From Xanthobacteraceae bacterium (GTDB lineage Bacteria > Pseudomonadota > Alphaproteobacteria > Rhizobiales > Xanthobacteraceae): DNA of 9,495 nucleotides. Positions 6,712-9,495 of this stretch are shown piece by piece. Within the stretch, counting starts at the first letter, position 1; every line of letters starts with the position of its first letter. The translations under genes were made by a program, and so were the position numbers. The notes beneath the pieces are model-generated. The model was given only the letters and a program-made list of their open reading frames with translations, was not told the origin of the DNA and did not search any database. The stretch lies in the NCBI GenBank assembly GCA_030043335.1, contig JASHXX010000275.1:1-9495 (forward strand), in the 5' to 3' direction.

Positions 6712-7488
6712 CTATGATGCTCCAGACCACAACCGCCGCGTCGCCACCGAATTGAGGTCGTCAATGGCTGGCCTGGCGCGGAAGCTGGCGCGAACCCGCT
6801 CGTACACCCGATACAGTTGCTTGAGGTGCCCGGCCATTGTCCGTTCCGCCCGGTCGGGGTCGCGCGAAGCAACGGCCTTGAAGATGCGCTCGTGCGCCCT
6901 GTAGGCGATCAGCACCTGCCCGGCTACCTGCAGCGTGACGTCGCGCTGGTCGGTCAACCAATCGACCATGGCATCGTGGATCGCCGGAAAGATCGGGTTG
7001 CGCGGAATCTCCGCCAGAACGAAGTGAAACTCGATGTCGGTACGCTTGAACGCCGGCAGGTCCTTGATACTCGCGCGGTTGGCGGCGAGAGCCGCCTCCA
7101 GTCGCACCAGGTCCTTCTTGGTGGCGTGGCGCGCCGCATAACGCGCGAGCCCGATCTCGAAGAACGAGCGCGCCTCCTGAAAATGCTGCTGACCGTCCGG
7201 CTGCTCCAAAAGATGCCGTGCGGCGCCCGACAACTCGCCCAATATCGCGGCCGGCGTGGGCTGCGTAACTCGGGCGCGGGTGCCGCTGCCGACCTTGATC
7301 AAGCCTTTTCTTCGCAACGCGAAGAGCGCCTCGCGGATCGCCGGTCGCCCTACGCCGAACTGACGCATCAGCTCGCGCTCCGAGGGGAGTTGATCGCCGA
7401 AGCGGCGCACGCCCCGGACAATCTCGTCCTCGAGCAGTGCGACGACCTGATCGGAAAGCTTCGGTCGTTCGATCGCGTAGCGCCTCAT
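6712..7488 (-). CDS. GntR-family transcriptional regulator with FCD (FadR-type) effector domain
   Basis: The 258-residue protein has an N-terminal winged helix-turn-helix at about 10-75 (LPSERELMRQFGVGRPAIREAL is the recognition region) and an FCD helical domain at about 100-235. The FCD metal-site residues are complete: Asp151 and His155 in TDIEFHF, His199 in RAHERI and His221 in MAGHL. Such regulators usually repress sugar-acid operons and release DNA when they bind the acid or a pathway intermediate, here perhaps a tetronate. The ATG at 7488 is preferred to an in-frame GTG at 7518, because the conserved protein begins MRRYAIERPKLSDQV and the longer form would run through the operator. The ribosome site is weak (AGG about 7 bases away). 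The gene heads the otnI-otnK transcription unit and diverges from the importer genes. Confidence 0.9.
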   Translation of the reverse strand: MRRYAIERPKLSDQVVALLEDEIVRGVRRFGDQLPSERELMRQFGVGRPAIREALFALRRKGLIKVGSGTRARVTQPTPAAILGELSGAARHLLEQPDGQQHFQEARSFFEIGLARYAARHATKKDLVRLEAALAANRASIKDLPAFKRTDIEFHFVLAEIPRNPIFPAIHDAMVDWLTDQRDVTLQVAGQVLIAYRAHERIFKAVASRDPDRAERTMAGHLKQLYRVYERVRASFRARPAIDDLNSVATRRLWSGAS

Positions 7489-7507
7489 GGTATACCTATC
7501 ATACCAT
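7487..7507. promoter_or_regulatory. Operator for the GntR/FCD regulator
   Basis: The inverted repeat ATGGTAT (7487-7493), seven bases, ATACCAT (7501-7507) lies in the divergent control region. Its left part also reads TGGTATACCT (7488-7497), one base from the palindrome TGGTATACCA; UxuR-type FCD regulators of sugar-acid genes are known to use sites of this kind. The left half-site overlaps the regulator's start codon, and the right one ends 5 bases before a TTGACA -35 element for the importer genes. A bound regulator would therefore block both directions. Binding is inferred, not shown. Confidence 0.65.
7498..7503 (-). promoter_or_regulatory. Candidate -10 element for the regulator gene, inside the operator
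   Basis: On the minus strand this reads TATGAT, 5 of 6 matches to TATAAT. Transcription would begin only a few bases before the ATG at 7488, giving a nearly leaderless mRNA and complete occlusion when the operator is bound. No good -35 is seen 16-18 bases upstream, so the call is tentative. Confidence 0.3.
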
Positions 7508-7511
7508 CGCC

Positions 7512-7517
7512 TTGACA
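7512..7517 (+). promoter_or_regulatory. Candidate -35 element of the importer operon promoter
   Basis: TTGACA is a perfect -35 hexamer lying 5 bases right of the operator and pointing toward the binding-protein gene. The hexamer 17 bases downstream (TTCAGT, 7535-7540) is only a 3 of 6 match to a -10, so the start site is uncertain. Confidence 0.4.
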
Positions 7518-7545
7518 CGGACTATGCCATAAGCTTCAGTTGGGG

Positions 7546-7590
7546 CAAAGGAGCGGGGAAACACCCGCCTTTGGCCAAAGGGAGGGAGGA
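7546..7590 (+). promoter_or_regulatory. Structured 5' leader and ribosome site of the binding-protein gene
   Basis: CAAAGG (7546-7551) can pair with CCTTTG (7568-7573), continued inward by CGGG (7554-7557) with CCCG (7564-7567) around a GAAACA loop: 10 pairs with a 2-base bulge. The right arm also lies in a second perfect palindrome, CTTTGGCCAAAG (7569-7580), directly before a very strong ribosome site GGAGGGAGGA (7581-7590). The two folds exclude one another. A role in translation or mRNA stability is possible but unproven. Confidence 0.35.
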
Positions 7591-9033
7591 ATGACGTTGA
7601 GCCGCATCGTGAAAAGTCTTGCTGCGGCCGTCCTCGTGGCGGCGAGCGCCGCGGCGTCGGTAAGAGCCGAGACCGCGGCCGAACGTGCCGTTGAAGCCGC
7701 GAAGAAGTATGCCGGAACCGAGATCAGTGTCGTCTGGGAGGCGGGTCTGCAATCGCTCGATCCGCTGAACTTTTCAGGCCCGCGTTGGGAGAAGCTGACC
7801 GGCATCAAGATCAAGGTGATCGAGGTGCCGACGGCCGAGATGTTCACTAAGATTCTTCAGGAGCATCGCGCGGGCACCGGCGCCTATGACGCGCTCAACG
7901 TCGTGCCGAGCTGGATGCCGGACCTGGTGCGCGCCGGGGCGTTGGAGCAACTCGACGCGTACGTGGACAAGTACGGATTCCGCGACGAACTGCAGAAGAT
8001 CGCGCCGACTTACCGCGACAATCAGATGAAGGTTGACGGCAAGATTTACGGGTTCCCGGACGACGGCGACGTCTTCGTCCTCTATTACCGCAAGGACCTC
8101 TTCGAGGATCCGAAGAACCGCGAGGAGTTCAAAGCCAAGTACGGCTATGACCTGGGGCCGCCGAAGACCTGGAAGCAATACGACGAGATCGGCAAGTTCC
8201 TGACCGACAAATATGCGCCGAAGATTTACGGCGCCGGTCAGTTCCGCCAACCGGCCTACAGCCAGTTGTTGTTCCAGGAGCGTTTCCGCGTCGAGGGCGG
8301 CAAATTCTTTGATCCCAAGACGATGAAAGCGACGGTCAACAGCGACATCGGCGTAAAAGTGTTCGACGACATGCGCGCCGAAAACAAGTTCATGCCGCCC
8401 GGCGTCGAGACCTGGGGCTTCGTCGAAGCACTGACTGCGTTCCTCAACGGCGACATCGCGATGACGATCTCCTGGCCGCCGTTCGGCCGCTTCGCCGCCG
8501 GCTATCTGGCGGGGGAAAAGGCGCTGTCCTGGGTGCCGACGTCGAAGATTGTCGACAAGGTCGGCTATGCGCTGCCCCCGGGCGAAAGGCCGGAGCTGGC
8601 GCTCGGTTTCTCGTTGAGCGTGTCCTCCAAAAGCAAGAACAAGGAAGCCGCCTATCTGTTCATCCAATGGCTGAACAGCGAAGACGTGAGCACGGAGCGC
8701 GTTCAGTTGCCCTATACGCTGCGCGACCCGTTCCGCGAGTCGCACTACACCAATGCGGCCTACATGGCGCGGTGGGCCGACGCACCGAAATATCTCAAGA
8801 CGCTCCGCGCTGGCGCCGATACCGGACTGCTCGACCTCTCGATCCTTCAAGTCGACAAATACGAAGAGGCGCTGCGGCAGGCGATGACCCGGCTCTGGGC
8901 GGGCGAGCCCAGCAAGAAGATTCTCGACGACGTCGCCGCCCAGTGGGACGAGTTGACCGAGAAGATCGGGGTGGACAAGCAGCGCGCCGCCTATCTGGAT
9001 TGGGCCGGCAAGCCGAGCGCCTATCCGAAATGA
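7591..9033 (+). CDS. Extracellular solute-binding protein of a sugar-type (CUT1) ABC importer
   Basis: This 480-residue protein has a typical Sec signal peptide: a basic start (MTLSRIVKS), an alanine/valine-rich core, and a likely cleavage after SVRA at about residue 26. The mature part resembles family 1 bacterial solute-binding proteins, with features such as YDALNVVPSWMPDLVRAGALEQLD-type sequence near 100-125, a KIYGFPDDGDVFVLYYRKDLF segment near 151-170, and AYLFIQWLNSEDVS in the hinge-side lobe. It would capture the substrate in the periplasm and pass it to the permeases encoded downstream. The substrate cannot be read from sequence; the surrounding erythronate genes suggest a sugar acid or a conjugate of one. 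The ATG at 7591 is fixed by the preceding ribosome site and signal peptide; an upstream in-frame ATG at 7540 lies in the structured leader. Confidence 0.92.
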   Translation: MTLSRIVKSLAAAVLVAASAAASVRAETAAERAVEAAKKYAGTEISVVWEAGLQSLDPLNFSGPRWEKLTGIKIKVIEVPTAEMFTKILQEHRAGTGAYDALNVVPSWMPDLVRAGALEQLDAYVDKYGFRDELQKIAPTYRDNQMKVDGKIYGFPDDGDVFVLYYRKDLFEDPKNREEFKAKYGYDLGPPKTWKQYDEIGKFLTDKYAPKIYGAGQFRQPAYSQLLFQERFRVEGGKFFDPKTMKATVNSDIGVKVFDDMRAENKFMPPGVETWGFVEALTAFLNGDIAMTISWPPFGRFAAGYLAGEKALSWVPTSKIVDKVGYALPPGERPELALGFSLSVSSKSKNKEAAYLFIQWLNSEDVSTERVQLPYTLRDPFRESHYTNAAYMARWADAPKYLKTLRAGADTGLLDLSILQVDKYEEALRQAMTRLWAGEPSKKILDDVAAQWDELTEKIGVDKQRAAYLDWAGKPSAYPK

Positions 9034-9043
9034 TTTGACTTCC

Positions 9044-9077
9044 GTCAGCGGCGGCGGCCAAGTCCGCTGCCGCCGAC
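9044..9077 (+). promoter_or_regulatory. Stable intercistronic hairpin between binding-protein and permease genes
   Basis: Bases 9044-9057 pair with 9064-9077 over 14 positions (one A-C mismatch, one G-U pair) around a 6-base CCAAGT loop. It begins 10 bases after the binding-protein stop. No T tract follows, so it is not a standard terminator. Such hairpins after binding-protein genes are known to protect the upstream mRNA or reduce read-through, giving far more binding protein than permease; that role is inferred here. Confidence 0.55.
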
Positions 9078-9117
9078 CTCCCTGGGCCGGTGCCTGCCCA
9101 GCGACCAAGCTCACGGC

Positions 9118-9495
9118 ATGACGGTTCGCGTGACTGCAAGCGGCTCGAGTCTCGGTCTGCGGTTTTCCGAGTTCTCGGATCGCCGCTTCAAATATTTGGT
9201 GATCGCGCCGGCGATCCTGGTCATCCTGCTGATCGGTCTGTTCCCTTTGATCTACACGCTGATGGTCAGCGTGCAAAATATCAGCATGACCGAGGAGGAC
9301 ACCTCGTTCCACGGGCTGGTTCAGTACTTCGCCCTGTTCAAGGATGCCCGCTTGTGGCTGGCGCTGCTGCACACGCTGATCATCGCCGCAATTGCGCTCC
9401 CGGCAGAGCTCATCCTCGGCATGCTTATGGCTTTGTTGTTCCTGGAGCGCCTTCCCGGCCGCCAAATCTTCGTGGCGCTCCTGGTCCTGCCGATC
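9118..9495 (+). CDS. ABC transporter permease, MalF/UgpA-type, partial (C-terminal part outside window)
   Basis: From the ATG at 9118 the frame stays open for 126 codons to the right edge. The protein has a short cytoplasmic start ending in DRRFKYL, a first membrane helix at about residues 27-51 (VIAPAILVILLIGLFPLIYT), an external loop containing FHGLVQYFALFKD, and the start of the transport core (LALLHTLIIAAIALPAELILG), then a third hydrophobic stretch LLFLERLPGRQIFVALLVLPI. This order, including the PLIYT and HTL motifs, is typical of the first permease of CUT1 sugar importers. The signature EAA loop would lie beyond the edge. It follows the binding protein by 84 bases, across the hairpin. 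The ribosome site before the ATG is poor, so the exact start is less certain than the gene itself. Confidence 0.88.
   Translation, partial: MTVRVTASGSSLGLRFSEFSDRRFKYLVIAPAILVILLIGLFPLIYTLMVSVQNISMTEEDTSFHGLVQYFALFKDARLWLALLHTLIIAAIALPAELILGMLMALLFLERLPGRQIFVALLVLPI

Noticed and set aside
5691..6755. 354-residue plus-strand frame across otnK and otnI
   Set aside because: It spans two well-supported genes in antisense, has no ribosome site or motif, and is explained by codon bias.
7774..9465. 563-residue open frame on the minus strand opposite the binding-protein gene
   Set aside because: It is a mirror frame of a strongly supported GC-rich gene, with a composition rich in Arg, Gln, His and Leu and no recognisable domain; it also runs under the permease gene.
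1..9495. tRNA or rRNA genes, CRISPR arrays, insertion sequences, phage or defence genes
   Set aside because: Looked for on both strands; no transposase-like protein, regularly spaced repeat or RNA gene was seen.

Overview
The window looks like an alphaproteobacterial chromosome, probably Hyphomicrobiales/Rhizobiales. This is a judgement from the GC-rich codon use, the gene set and the protein style; no marker gene proves it. Most of the window is a catabolic locus for a four-carbon sugar acid, best matching D-erythronate. About 600 bases at the left end are visibly less GC-rich (roughly 50% over the first 300 bases by hand count) and belong to something else.

Layout. (1) 1-374, minus: start of an unrecognised small membrane protein, cut by the window edge, preceded by a short spacer with a palindrome and a direct repeat. 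(2) 445-651: a probable rho-independent terminator for leftward transcription, overlapping the end of an orphan reading-frame fragment. (3) 652-2498, minus: a two-gene operon, HpcH/HpaI-type aldolase then NAD-dependent D-2-hydroxyacid dehydrogenase, with an ATGA overlap. (4) 2499-2823: a 325-base divergent spacer with no convincing gene. (5) 2824-4509, plus: DenD-type D-erythronate dehydrogenase and OtnC-type 3-oxo-tetronate 4-phosphate decarboxylase. (6) 4567-7488, minus (transcribed leftward): GntR/FCD regulator, OtnI-type isomerase and OtnK-type kinase; otnI and otnK share an ATGA overlap. (7) 7489-7590: divergent control region with a clear GntR/FCD-style operator. (8) 7591-9495, plus: sugar-type ABC importer genes, namely a secreted binding protein, an mRNA hairpin, and the first permease, which runs off the right edge.

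How they work together (known pathway, assigned here by family resemblance): the ABC system imports the substrate; DenD oxidises D-erythronate to 2-oxo-tetronate; OtnI isomerises it to 3-oxo-tetronate; OtnK phosphorylates C4; OtnC decarboxylates the product to dihydroxyacetone phosphate. The GntR regulator probably represses itself, otnI-otnK and the importer from the operator at 7487-7507. The aldolase/dehydrogenase pair on the left is not part of the published erythronate route. It may be a side branch acting on a related 2-oxo acid, and it is the most interesting open question here. Apart from that pair, the window appears to be a well-organised version of a known type of pathway rather than a new class of system.
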